From: Bacteroidales bacterium
Lineage (GTDB): Bacteria; Bacteroidota; Bacteroidia; Bacteroidales; FEN-979
Direction of reading: 5' to 3'
Length of the DNA stretch: 64,000 nucleotides
NCBI GenBank assembly: GCA_023229525.1
Contig: JALNZC010000016.1
Span: 1 to 64,000 of the forward strand
The notes beneath the pieces are model-generated. The model saw only the letters and a program-made list of their open reading frames with translations, was not told where the DNA came from and made no database searches. Of the stretch, positions 6,979 through 16,049 are shown piece after piece. Position 1 is the first letter of the stretch, and every line of letters begins with the position of its first letter. Both the position numbers and the translations under genes were made by a program.

Positions 6979-9468
6979 ATGAAAAAGCTGCTTCTCCCTG
7001 TTATATTCCTTTTAATTGTTGCGCCATCTATCGCCAGGGGAGTTATAACCATCGAGGGTACCATTACAGATACTATTTCAGGATTACCCATATCAAACCA
7101 TTTGGTGGTAGTCCAGATTGATTCCCTCAACGGATTCTTCCATTATTCCACCGTTTATACCAATGCAAATGGGTTTTACCAGGACTCGGTTTTTATTGAC
7201 GATCCCACGGGGATTCTGATGTATGTAAGGACCTGGGATTGTAACCAACAGATGCACCAGCAAATGGTACAGCTTGATCCTAATGTAGGTAGCTATATCA
7301 GGAATTTTCAGATCTGCAATACCCATGTCATATGCCAAGCCGCATTCACAGTTTATCCTGATTCGAGTGCGCTCTATAGCTATCATTTTGTCGATCAGTC
7401 TTCAGGTAACATAAGTAGCTGGTACTGGAGTTTCGGTGATGGTCAGTCCTCTAACCTGCAAAATCCATCCCATATCTATTCACAACCAGGTATTTATATG
7501 GTCTGCCTGAATATCCAAGGGGAAGACAGCACCTGTTTCGCTCTAACCTGCGATACGATCTTAGTGGGCAATCCTTCAACATGTTATGCCGAGTTCTCCC
7601 ATGTTCAACCAGCTCCATTGATGGTATATTTCAATAATAGCTCTGTTGGTGGTAACGGAATCTACTTGTGGAATTTCGGAGATGGAACTTTCTCTACGGA
7701 AATGAGTCCTGTTCATATCTTCCCATCCAGCGGACCTTATATCGTTGGATTAAGCATCGGAGACAGTACTTCTTTCTGTTTTGATTTCACATCCACTCTG
7801 GTAAATGTTTGGGATTCGACCGGTGGAGGCGGATGCCATGCAGCATTCAGGATCGATTTCGACAGCATTAACCCTACCTACACCTTTCATTTCATTGACG
7901 AGTCTACAGGTAATATTATTTATTGGAACTGGAATTTTGGTGATGGTACAAATTCCAGTGAACAAAATCCGACCCACACCTATTCACAAAATGGTATCTA
8001 TAACGCCTGCCTAACTATCCAGGGAGCCGATAGTACCTGTTCTGACATTACCTGTAAAATCCTTGCCATCGGAACTTCACCGGCCTGCCATGCAGAGTTC
8101 ACCTACTATAACGATTCGCTAAATACAGAACTTATCATTCAATTTGTCGACCAATCTACAGCAGGCACCGGGTATATTTCATCCTGGTACTGGCAATTCG
8201 GTGACGGGACAACATCATACGCGCAAAATCCCGTACATACTTATCCATCCACCGGCGTGTATGTGGCTACATTGACCATCCATGGGGCCGACAGCACCTG
8301 TTTTGATTATACCTCTGATTCGGTGTTTGTAGGAACCGGCCCTGGTTGTCATGCTTATTTCTCCTATACAACCGATCCGGTCCTTGGAAATCTCACCCTG
8401 GATTTCACAGATCTTTCTCTCGGTAATCCGGAATCATGGCTCTGGTATTTCGGTGATGGTACCGTAGGAAATGTTCAGAACCCGGTACATACTTATACTG
8501 TGACAGGCACCTATTCAGTATGTCTCACCATTGAAGAGAATAACTGCGGTACTACTTTATGTCAGGATATTGTGATTTGGGACAGTATAAATTACCACCA
8601 GATCTTCGGGCAGGTGTTTGAAGGCAATTTCCCTCTTCCAGCTGGAATGGTTGTGATCATGTCCTTTGATACCCTGGGTAATCATTTACCATTTGTTGAT
8701 GTATTCCCTATCGATTCCAATGGTATATATTATTTCACCAAGGTTCCTGACGGCAATTATTATATCATGGCTATCCCATTCGATTCCATCGGATATCTTC
8801 CGACCTATTACGGCAATGTAATCCACTGGGAACAAGCCACCCTGATTTCGCTTGGTACTCCGGAGAATCCATATAATATCAACCTGGTTCCATCGGATCA
8901 GATGACTCCCGGACCGGGATCAGCTTCAGGAATGATAAACATGGGTGGATTAAAAAGTTCTCTTATGGATAAGATCAACATGTTATTGAAAGATGAACAG
9001 GGAAAGACCATCGGATTCGCACGGGTTTTAACGGACGGAACATTTGATTTTTCCTCACTGGCCTATGGAATTTATTACCTCCAACCGGAGATGCCCGGGA
9101 TCAGGAGTGATCAGGTTATGATCACCATTACGGCTGAAAGACCACATGCAGAGGTGATCATGACCTTTACCGGTAATAGTATTTTAGGAATTAGAGATCC
9201 AGGCAGTATTGTATCCAATTGGTCGGTATACCCAAATCCTGTGACTGATCATCTGTTTGTCTCCCTGGATATAAAAAACGGGACACAGGCAACAATTGGT
9301 TTATTCAACATGACCGGTCAAATGGTTGCTGTCAATTCAGTCGCACTGAACAAAGGGATTAACCAAGTCAGGATGTCCACTTCATCCTTGCCAACCGGCA
9401 TATACATGCTGAGGCTGTTTTCAAATGGATGGATTGATATTCGTACAAAAGTGATAAAAACAAGATAA
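6979..9468 (+). CDS. Secreted multi-PKD protein with T9SS type A sorting domain
   Basis: From the ATG at 6979 (an in-frame TTG six bases earlier is less likely) the product is 829 residues with a signal peptide. Next comes a short carboxypeptidase-regulatory-like repeat (TIEGTITDTISGLPI). Five PKD domains follow, each marked by W.FGDG and an NP.H.Y motif, starting near residues 115, 205, 285, 372 and 462. A second regulatory-like segment precedes the C-terminal sorting signal (WSVYPNPVTDHLFVSLD ... LPTGIYMLRL). PKD modules are extracellular beta-sandwich spacers or ligand-binding units; no catalytic domain is present. It is expected to be exported by Sec, crossed by the type IX system and anchored or released at the surface. 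It is a single-gene unit ending at a strong terminator. Confidence 0.88.
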   Translation: MKKLLLPVIFLLIVAPSIARGVITIEGTITDTISGLPISNHLVVVQIDSLNGFFHYSTVYTNANGFYQDSVFIDDPTGILMYVRTWDCNQQMHQQMVQLDPNVGSYIRNFQICNTHVICQAAFTVYPDSSALYSYHFVDQSSGNISSWYWSFGDGQSSNLQNPSHIYSQPGIYMVCLNIQGEDSTCFALTCDTILVGNPSTCYAEFSHVQPAPLMVYFNNSSVGGNGIYLWNFGDGTFSTEMSPVHIFPSSGPYIVGLSIGDSTSFCFDFTSTLVNVWDSTGGGGCHAAFRIDFDSINPTYTFHFIDESTGNIIYWNWNFGDGTNSSEQNPTHTYSQNGIYNACLTIQGADSTCSDITCKILAIGTSPACHAEFTYYNDSLNTELIIQFVDQSTAGTGYISSWYWQFGDGTTSYAQNPVHTYPSTGVYVATLTIHGADSTCFDYTSDSVFVGTGPGCHAYFSYTTDPVLGNLTLDFTDLSLGNPESWLWYFGDGTVGNVQNPVHTYTVTGTYSVCLTIEENNCGTTLCQDIVIWDSINYHQIFGQVFEGNFPLPAGMVVIMSFDTLGNHLPFVDVFPIDSNGIYYFTKVPDGNYYIMAIPFDSIGYLPTYYGNVIHWEQATLISLGTPENPYNINLVPSDQMTPGPGSASGMINMGGLKSSLMDKINMLLKDEQGKTIGFARVLTDGTFDFSSLAYGIYYLQPEMPGIRSDQVMITITAERPHAEVIMTFTGNSILGIRDPGSIVSNWSVYPNPVTDHLFVSLDIKNGTQATIGLFNMTGQMVAVNSVALNKGINQVRMSTSSLPTGIYMLRLFSNGWIDIRTKVIKTR

Positions 9469-9489
9469 GTTTATATTCGGATCTTCTGA

Positions 9490-9519
9490 AAGCCATTCCC
9501 TGGCCGGGAATGGCTTTTT
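9490..9519 (+). terminator. Rho-independent terminator after the PKD protein gene
   Basis: A perfect 11-bp stem AAGCCATTCCC / GGGAATGGCTT with a 5-base loop, followed by a T-rich tract. Confidence 0.88.
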
Positions 9520-9554
9520 GCTTTTTATTAGTTTAATTTTTCACAAAGATTTGA

Positions 9555-9562
9555 TACTTTTG
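9555..9562 (+). promoter_or_regulatory. -7 box of gcvP promoter
   Basis: TACTTTTG (TAnnTTTG) ends 34 bases before the gcvP ATG, just after the preceding terminator. The -33 element is not obvious. Confidence 0.5.
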
Positions 9563-9596
9563 CTACACAATCGACAATCCTCAAAAATACTTCCAT

Positions 9597-12455
9597 ATGA
9601 TCAACAACAACTTTGCACGAAGACACAACGGGCCATTCGGTGATGAGATCAACACCATGCTTGAAAAGATCGGTGTAAGTTCTCTAGACCAGCTTATTGA
9701 TCAGACCGTTCCATCCTCCATCCGGATAAAAGAAGCGCTGAATTTGCCCAAAGGTATGAATGAGTACCAATACCTTAACCATATTAAAAGTATCGGTTCC
9801 AAAAACAAGCTTTTCAGGACCTTTATCGGAATGGGCTATTATAACACGATAACCCCCGGAGTAATTCTGCGGAACATCCTTGAAAATCCGGGATGGTACA
9901 CTTCATATACTCCTTACCAGGCTGAAATATCCCAGGGACGACTTGAGGCTTTGCTCAATTATCAAACCATGGTTTCCGACCTTACCGGTATGCCCATTTC
10001 CAATGCTTCTCTTCTGGATGAAGGAACTGCCGCTGCCGAGGCCATGATCATGTTGTTCAACAGCCGGTCGCGGGATGCCGTTAAAAGAAATGCAAACCAA
10101 TTTTTTGTTTCTACTGATCTTTTCCCACAGAGTATAGAGGTAATCAAAACACGGTCAACGCCATTGGGGATAGAGCTTGTAATTGGAAACCATAATGAGT
10201 TTACATTTACCGACAACGTCTTCGGCGTAGTTATTCAATATCCCAACCAATATGGTGAGGTGGTTGATTATAAAAAATTTGTGGAAAAAGCACATGGTTC
10301 CGGTGCTTTTGTTGCGGTTGCTGCCGATCTCCTCAGCCTGACCTTGCTCACCCCTCCCGGTGAATGGGGAGCAGATGTTGTTTTTGGTTCTACCCAACGG
10401 TTTGGGATTCCAATGGGTTATGGTGGACCACACGCCGCATTTTTTGCTGTCAGAGAAGAATTTAAACGCCAGATGCCCGGGCGTATCATCGGGGTTTCTG
10501 TAGACGCAAACGGTAACCGTGCATTGCGTATGGCGCTCCAAACTCGAGAACAACACATTAAAAGAGAACGGGCCACCTCAAATATCTGTACATCGCAGGT
10601 TCTGTTGGCTGTAATGGCCGGCATGTATGCCGTTTACCACGGGCCCAAAGGAATCCGCCAGATTGCCCGCCATATCAACATTCTTACAGGTGTTCTGGCC
10701 CAGGAAGTAGAAAAATACGGCTATTCCCAGTTAAACGGTCATTTCTTCGATACAATTAATATCAAATTACCCGATTGGGTTTCTGCAGAAGAAATAAGAA
10801 CGATGGCCCTTGCCGGAGAAATGAATTTCCGGTATATCGATGATAAACATGTTGGGATCAGCGTGGATGAGACCACTGAACTTTCGGATATAAACGCAAT
10901 AGTCGGGATCTTAGCTAAAGTCAACGGGAAAACCTATCATGAATTTGTTTGCGATCCAAAGGTTTGTGAACAGATAAAGACCATCCCGGATGGATTAAGC
11001 CGACAATCTTCTTTTCTTACCCATAAAATCTTCAACAGTTATCATTCCGAAACGGAAATGATGCGTTATCTCAAGAAACTGGAGAACAAAGATTTATCTC
11101 TGAACCGTTCCATGATTCCCCTGGGTTCCTGCACCATGAAGCTGAATGCGGCATCGGAACTGTTCGCCCTGAGTTATCCGGAATTCGGCGGTATTCATCC
11201 ATTTGTACCAAAGGACCAGGCCGGTGGATTCCAGTTTCTGATTGATGAGCTAGCCAAAGATCTTTGTATAATTACCGGTTTTGATTCCATTTCATTCATG
11301 CCAAATTCGGGTGCGGCCGGGGAATATACCGGATTGATGGTAATCCGTCAATACCACAAATCGAGGGGTGATATTCACCGTGATGTTTGCCTGATTCCTT
11401 CTTCTGCCCATGGTACAAACCCTGCCAGCGCGGCTATGGCAGGAATGAAAGTCGTAGTAGTAAAATGCGATGATAAAGGAAATATCGATGTCAATGACCT
11501 TCGCGAAAAAGCACAACAATACAAAGATACGCTCGGTGCATTGATGGTTACATATCCTTCGACCCACGGAGTTTTTGAAGAAGAAATCCTGGAGATCATC
11601 CATATCATTCATGAAAATGGTGGACAAGTCTACATGGACGGTGCAAATATGAACGCCCAGGTAGGATTGACAAGCCCCGGCATCATAGGCGCCGATATTT
11701 GTCATCTGAATCTCCATAAGACTTTTGCCATTCCTCACGGAGGAGGAGGTCCAGGTGCAGGGCCCATAGCCACAGTCAGGCATTTGTCCCCGTTCCTGCC
11801 AACGCATGTTTGTGTTGAAACCGGTGGAAAAAATGGAATAACTGCCGTTGCTTCAGCAGCATATGGAAGTGCACTGATCCTTACCATTTCCTATGCTTAC
11901 ATCAAACTGATGGGAGGTGAAGGACTTACTGAAGCGACCAAAATGGCCATTCTGAATGCCAACTATCTCAAGTCTTGTCTGGAACCCTATTACCCCATTC
12001 TTTATTCGGGAAAGAATGGTCGTTGTGCACATGAAATGATTGTTGATTGCAACGGGATTACAAGACAGACCAACATCGGGGCCATTGATATTGCGAAAAG
12101 ATTGATGGACTATGGATTTCACGCACCTACCGTTGCTTTCCCGGTTCATGGAACACTGATGGTCGAACCTACTGAAAGTGAACCTTTTTATGAACTCAAT
12201 CGTTTCATTGAGGCCATGGTCGCCATCAAAGCTGAAATTGATGAGATAGCTTCCGGTGTTGCTGATAAAGCGGTAAATGTGATCATGAAAGCACCGCATA
12301 CGGCCCGGATGATCTCAGCCGATGAGTGGACACTACCCTATTCACGGCAAAAGGCTGCTTTCCCGGTAGATTCACTGAAAGAGGACAAATATTGGCCCAC
12401 TGTAACCAGGATTGATGATGCCTTTGGAGATCGGAACCTGGTGTGTATCTCCTGA
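9597..12455 (+). CDS. gcvP: Glycine dehydrogenase (aminomethyl-transferring), P protein of the glycine cleavage system
   Basis: A 952-residue single-chain P protein in the usual size range (about 950), so both halves that are separate in some bacteria are fused here. It decarboxylates glycine with pyridoxal phosphate and passes the aminomethyl group to lipoyl-GcvH. The PLP-binding lysine lies in HLNLHKTFAIPHGGGGPG at residue 708, and the glycine-rich loop follows. Other family landmarks are MIPLGSCTMKLNAASE and TYPSTHGVFEE. The T and H proteins are not adjacent; the pathway partner lpdA (L protein) is 6.6 kb downstream on the same strand. It stands alone between its own -7 box and a bidirectional terminator. 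Confidence 0.97.
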   Translation: MINNNFARRHNGPFGDEINTMLEKIGVSSLDQLIDQTVPSSIRIKEALNLPKGMNEYQYLNHIKSIGSKNKLFRTFIGMGYYNTITPGVILRNILENPGWYTSYTPYQAEISQGRLEALLNYQTMVSDLTGMPISNASLLDEGTAAAEAMIMLFNSRSRDAVKRNANQFFVSTDLFPQSIEVIKTRSTPLGIELVIGNHNEFTFTDNVFGVVIQYPNQYGEVVDYKKFVEKAHGSGAFVAVAADLLSLTLLTPPGEWGADVVFGSTQRFGIPMGYGGPHAAFFAVREEFKRQMPGRIIGVSVDANGNRALRMALQTREQHIKRERATSNICTSQVLLAVMAGMYAVYHGPKGIRQIARHINILTGVLAQEVEKYGYSQLNGHFFDTINIKLPDWVSAEEIRTMALAGEMNFRYIDDKHVGISVDETTELSDINAIVGILAKVNGKTYHEFVCDPKVCEQIKTIPDGLSRQSSFLTHKIFNSYHSETEMMRYLKKLENKDLSLNRSMIPLGSCTMKLNAASELFALSYPEFGGIHPFVPKDQAGGFQFLIDELAKDLCIITGFDSISFMPNSGAAGEYTGLMVIRQYHKSRGDIHRDVCLIPSSAHGTNPASAAMAGMKVVVVKCDDKGNIDVNDLREKAQQYKDTLGALMVTYPSTHGVFEEEILEIIHIIHENGGQVYMDGANMNAQVGLTSPGIIGADICHLNLHKTFAIPHGGGGPGAGPIATVRHLSPFLPTHVCVETGGKNGITAVASAAYGSALILTISYAYIKLMGGEGLTEATKMAILNANYLKSCLEPYYPILYSGKNGRCAHEMIVDCNGITRQTNIGAIDIAKRLMDYGFHAPTVAFPVHGTLMVEPTESEPFYELNRFIEAMVAIKAEIDEIASGVADKAVNVIMKAPHTARMISADEWTLPYSRQKAAFPVDSLKEDKYWPTVTRIDDAFGDRNLVCIS

Positions 12456-12457
12456 TA

Positions 12458-12494
12458 AAACAAAAGAGGGCGCTACCGGCGCCCTCTTTTGTTT
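12458..12494. terminator. Bidirectional terminator between convergent gcvP and trans-sulfuration gene
   Basis: A perfect 16-bp stem AAACAAAAGAGGGCGC / GCGCCCTCTTTTGTTT with a 5-base loop. A/T tracts on both sides fit termination from either direction. Confidence 0.9.
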
Positions 12495-12517
12495 CCGGAT
12501 CATTTTTTACGAAGGGG

Positions 12518-13708
12518 TTACATTTGATCGAGGCAGGATTTAATTTTCTGCCAGGTGTTTTCAATATCGTGATCAAGACCAACTGAAAAACGTATCAATC
12601 CTTCAGAAAGGCCCATTTCACGTTGTATATCTTCAGGAACTTCCGATGAAGTGCTTTTCCCGGAATTGCTAAAGAGTGTTTTGAAATAACCTAAACTTAC
12701 AGCTAAGTAACCAACGCCCGATTTCTCCATCATTTCCATGAGTTTGGCTGCCTGTACAGCATTGTCCATATCGATTGCCATCAACCCACCAAATCCAAAA
12801 TCAGGATTCATCATCTCTTTCAAAATTTTATGACCCTTGTTTTCAGGAAGTCCGGGATAATTGATCTTTACCCCGTGTTCTTTGAATTTTTCAGCCAGGT
12901 ACATGGCATTTTTGCTATGCTGCTTCATGCGAATATGAAGTGTATGAAGATTTTTCAGGATGCTTGAAGATCGCAAAGGATCAAGCGCCGGGCCAAGCAG
13001 CATGGCCGTACCGGCATTGACATCACACAAAGAATCGATAAACTCCTTTGATGCACAAATAGCGCCTGCGACACAATCGTTTTTACCATTGATGAACTTG
13101 GTCATGCTGTAAACAACTACATGAGCGCCCAATTGATAAGGGGCAACAATCATCGGTGTAAATGTATTGTCGACCACCAGTTTGATCCTGTTGTCATCAG
13201 CGATCTTTGCCAGGGCAGGGATATCGGATATCTGCAATAAAGGATTGGTCACTGTTTCGGTATAGATCATCTTCGTATTGGACCGAATGGCCTTTTTTAC
13301 CAGATCAAGGTTGGTGATATCCACGAAGGTGACATCGATGTTAAATTTCTTCACATAGTTGAAAAGGAAAGTAAAGGTTCCACCGTAGATAGTCAGACTG
13401 CAAACAATGTGGTCACCACTGTTGCAGATCTGAAGGATGGAACAGGTGATTGCAGCCATCCCGGAGGCCGTAACCCAGGCCGATTCCGTATTTTCCATTG
13501 CCGCAAGTGCATCAGCGAGGTACTTGTTACTCGGATTCCAGTGACGCGAATAGAGGAAACATCCTTCAGCTTCACCCTGGAAAGTATCCATCATTGTTTT
13601 AGCCTGCATAAAAGTAAAGGTAGCCGAGTCGCAAACAGATGGATTGACATCCCCATATTCGCCGAATTGAAGTAAATCAAAAATTTTTGTTGATGGATCA
13701 GTTTTCAT
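12518..13708 (-). CDS. PLP-dependent trans-sulfuration enzyme (Cys/Met metabolism family), paralogue 1
   Basis: A 396-residue enzyme of the Cys/Met metabolism PLP family. Landmarks are the YSRHWNPS phosphate-binding segment, ASGMAAI, the Asp of LVVDNTFTP and the Schiff-base lysine in VYSMTKFING (Lys204). The usual TKYxxGHxD reads TKFINGKND, so it is not a textbook cystathionine gamma-synthase. Possible activities are methionine gamma-lyase, cystathionine lyase or an O-acyl-homoserine sulfhydrylase; sequence alone does not choose. The start is the ATG at 13708: a TTG at 13738 would overlap a -7 box at 13736-13743. It is the last gene of a minus-strand homoserine/sulfur amino-acid island and converges on gcvP. 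Confidence 0.83.
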   Translation of the reverse strand: MKTDPSTKIFDLLQFGEYGDVNPSVCDSATFTFMQAKTMMDTFQGEAEGCFLYSRHWNPSNKYLADALAAMENTESAWVTASGMAAITCSILQICNSGDHIVCSLTIYGGTFTFLFNYVKKFNIDVTFVDITNLDLVKKAIRSNTKMIYTETVTNPLLQISDIPALAKIADDNRIKLVVDNTFTPMIVAPYQLGAHVVVYSMTKFINGKNDCVAGAICASKEFIDSLCDVNAGTAMLLGPALDPLRSSSILKNLHTLHIRMKQHSKNAMYLAEKFKEHGVKINYPGLPENKGHKILKEMMNPDFGFGGLMAIDMDNAVQAAKLMEMMEKSGVGYLAVSLGYFKTLFSNSGKSTSSEVPEDIQREMGLSEGLIRFSVGLDHDIENTWQKIKSCLDQM

Positions 13709-13735
13709 GAGCAAATGATTGGTTGGTTTAGGCAG

Positions 13736-13743
13736 CAAAATTA
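13736..13743 (-). promoter_or_regulatory. -7 box before trans-sulfuration paralogue 1
   Basis: On the minus strand TAATTTTG matches TAnnTTTG and ends 28 bases before the ATG at 13708. No -33 TTTG is apparent. Confidence 0.4.
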
Positions 13744-13868
13744 CAATATTGTTGCATCTTTCCGGTATTTCCCTGATGCCGGGAAAATAAAGTCTATAAC
13801 ATAGAGGAATAGAGGAAAGAAGGGAGATGGAATGCCAGGGTGCAACTGAAACCTCTGCAGAGAATATT

Positions 13869-14468
13869 TTAAATGTATTCGGTTAAAATCTTCTTCAACT
13901 CTTCATAATCAGTAACCACAGGGAATTCAGGATAATCCTTTACTACATTCTGCGGAGGACGAAATAGAATACCGGCATCCGCCTGTTTAAGCATATTGAT
14001 GTCGTTATACGAATCTCCCATCGCGATTACCTGGTATTTTAGTTCCTGAAGCGCTTCCACAGTTTTTCGTTTCGGGTCGGGCTGTCGGAGTTTATAATCG
14101 ATGATCCGGTTTGTTTCATCCATGATCAATGAATGACAAAACAGGGTAGGACGTCCCAGTTGTTTCATCAAAGGATCGGCAAATTGAATGAACGTATCGG
14201 AAACGACAATCAATTGGGTACGTTCTTTTATCCACTCAATGAATTCAATGGCGCCGGGTAATGGTTTGATTTGTGCGATAACCTTCTGAATGTCGTGCAG
14301 TTTCAGACCATGCTGATCGAGGATCTTCATACGGCTATGCATCAGTAAATTGTAATCGGGTTCATCGCGGGTGGTTCGCCGGAGTTCGTTAATCCCGGTT
14401 TTGTCAGCAACATTTATCCATACTTCAGGAACAAATACGCCTTCGAGGTCGGAGCAGACTATATACAT
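13869..14468 (-). CDS. thrH: ThrH-type phosphoserine phosphatase/homoserine phosphotransferase
   Basis: A 199-residue HAD-superfamily protein that follows Pseudomonas ThrH closely along its length: DLEGVFVPE with nucleophile Asp7, TGINELRRTTRDEPDY, LDQHGLKLHDIQ, SDTF, LRQPDPKR and GDSYND. ThrH dephosphorylates phosphoserine and can move the phosphate to homoserine, giving the substrate of threonine synthase. Its position directly after thrC supports a role in threonine synthesis, possibly in place of ThrB homoserine kinase, or a dual serine/threonine role. The start is the ATG at 14468 (MYIVCSDLEG), which aligns with the family; an upstream in-frame ATG at 14498 would add an unaligned basic stretch. 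Confidence 0.88.
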   Translation of the reverse strand: MYIVCSDLEGVFVPEVWINVADKTGINELRRTTRDEPDYNLLMHSRMKILDQHGLKLHDIQKVIAQIKPLPGAIEFIEWIKERTQLIVVSDTFIQFADPLMKQLGRPTLFCHSLIMDETNRIIDYKLRQPDPKRKTVEALQELKYQVIAMGDSYNDINMLKQADAGILFRPPQNVVKDYPEFPVVTDYEELKKILTEYI

Positions 14469-14501
14469 GCTTAATTTGGTTTTGTTTCTTTTCTGCAAAC
14501 T

Positions 14502-14637
14502 AAAAGATCAAAAATCAAAAATCAAAACCATAACTTATAACTCAAACCCGGTCGGCCATATGTTGAGGTAGATACTGATAAGACTAAGTTTTCAGTTTTG
14601 AATTGTAATTTTGAGTTTTGATCTTTGAGTTTTGAGT
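14502..14637. repeat. Two opposed arms of a degenerate 7-bp repeat (TCAAAAA / TTTTGAG)
   Basis: Left arm 14502-14546 holds copies of ATCAAAA-type units; right arm 14588-14637 holds the inverse TTTTGAG-type units. About 40 bases of unique sequence lie between them. The right arm runs into the stop codon of thrC. It occupies the whole gap between thrH and thrC. Confidence 0.65.
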
Positions 14638-16007
14638 TAAAAATGTGCCATTAAATATTCCTTAAAATCCTGGTAGTTATTTGGTAGATCTTCATAAAAT
14701 TCATGTTTATCATCGAGTCCTTCCAGACTTTTCGGCAATGGGGGTTCGATTCCGATCAGTTTCTGTATCTCCTCGGGAAATTTTGCAGGATGTGCGGTTT
14801 CAAGGGAGATGCACAATTGATCTTTGAGATTCAATTCAGGGTTTTTCTCAAGATACTCCATCAATCCTGCCCACCCAACGGCTCCATGTGGCTCCAGTAC
14901 AAGTTTATAGTTCTGATAAGCCTTCCGGATGGTCTCCCTGGTACGGATATCGGAAATGCTCACAGAATAAAGCTCATTTCTCATCAACTCCATATCAGCC
15001 GGTTTATGAATCTCACCTTTTTCGTCCATCATTCCTCCAAATAAGGCGACGAGCCTGGCCAGATTGCTCGGATGACCCACATTCATTGCGCTGGAGATGC
15101 AGTTTCGCGATGGTTCTATTTTTTTATATTCTCCTGAATAAAGATATTTCGGGAATTCGTCATTCTCATTGGTCGCGATGATCAGTTTCCGGACTGGCAG
15201 GCCCATTTTCATGGCCAGCACTCCGCCCATCATGTCGCCGAAATTCCCTGATGGGACAGCGATAATGGCTTCTTCCTGATGATTTTCCAGGCGAAGCCGG
15301 GAGAAGGCATAGAAATAATAAACGATTTGTGGTACAAGCCGGCCGATGTTGATCGAGTTTGCCGATGAAAGGTCCAGGTAATCCAGATCTGGATCAGCAA
15401 AAGCCTGTTTTACGAGGGACTGGCAATCATCAAATTTGGCATCCAGCGCCAATATTCGGACATTTTTGCCCAAGGTAGTCATCTGTTTTCGTTGTCGTTC
15501 CGTCACCTCTGAACGCGGAAAAAGTACCAGAATCTGAATATTATCTAGTCCGTAAAAAGCGTTGGCCACTGCACTGCCGGTATCACCGGAAGTAGCCGTG
15601 AGAATCAACAACTTTTTATTCTCTTTTTTCAGGTAGTATTGCATCAAACGCCCCATCATCCGGGCGGCAAAATCCTTGAAAGAGGCGGTAGGCCCCTGAT
15701 CGAGGCGCATGACGTATTTGCGGTCGAATACTTTTTCCAGGGGAATAAGGAAATCATAGGCATCCTTAATGAGGCCGATCAGATCTTCATCGTCGATTTC
15801 GCCGATTAAAAAGCGGCGGATGATATCAAAAGCGATTTCATAATAGTGCAATTTAGAATAATGGCTGATATCGGCAGGCGATATCAAAGGTATTGATTCC
15901 GGCAGATAAAGCCCCTTATCCGGAGCCAATCCTTTTAACAAAGCTTGGCTAAAGGTAACTTTATCTGCCTTCAGGTTTGTTGAGTAATAAAGCAGGGACC
16001 GCTCCAT
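14637..16007 (-). CDS. thrC: Threonine synthase
   Basis: A 456-residue PLP enzyme converting O-phosphohomoserine to threonine and phosphate. The PLP-binding lysine is in PTASFKDFAARMM (Lys111), and TATSGDTGSAVANAF and VPSGNFGDMMGG are the phosphate and cofactor loops. Its N-terminus (YYSTNLKADKVTFSQALLKG) is the usual bacterial class with a full-length N-terminal domain. It lies downstream of a MetY-like gene (42-base gap) and upstream of thrH, so the three probably form one transcript from the promoter near 17340. The stop codon is embedded in a 7-bp repeat arm. Confidence 0.96.
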   Translation of the reverse strand: MERSLLYYSTNLKADKVTFSQALLKGLAPDKGLYLPESIPLISPADISHYSKLHYYEIAFDIIRRFLIGEIDDEDLIGLIKDAYDFLIPLEKVFDRKYVMRLDQGPTASFKDFAARMMGRLMQYYLKKENKKLLILTATSGDTGSAVANAFYGLDNIQILVLFPRSEVTERQRKQMTTLGKNVRILALDAKFDDCQSLVKQAFADPDLDYLDLSSANSINIGRLVPQIVYYFYAFSRLRLENHQEEAIIAVPSGNFGDMMGGVLAMKMGLPVRKLIIATNENDEFPKYLYSGEYKKIEPSRNCISSAMNVGHPSNLARLVALFGGMMDEKGEIHKPADMELMRNELYSVSISDIRTRETIRKAYQNYKLVLEPHGAVGWAGLMEYLEKNPELNLKDQLCISLETAHPAKFPEEIQKLIGIEPPLPKSLEGLDDKHEFYEDLPNNYQDFKEYLMAHF

Positions 16008-16049
16008 CAGAAAAAATGAGTTTATAAGTTATGTTTTGAAGATGAGAAA

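Noticed and set aside
11292..11807. Long antisense frames inside gcvP, for example the 171-codon frame here
   Set aside because: No family resemblance; they mirror the codon structure of a highly conserved gene.
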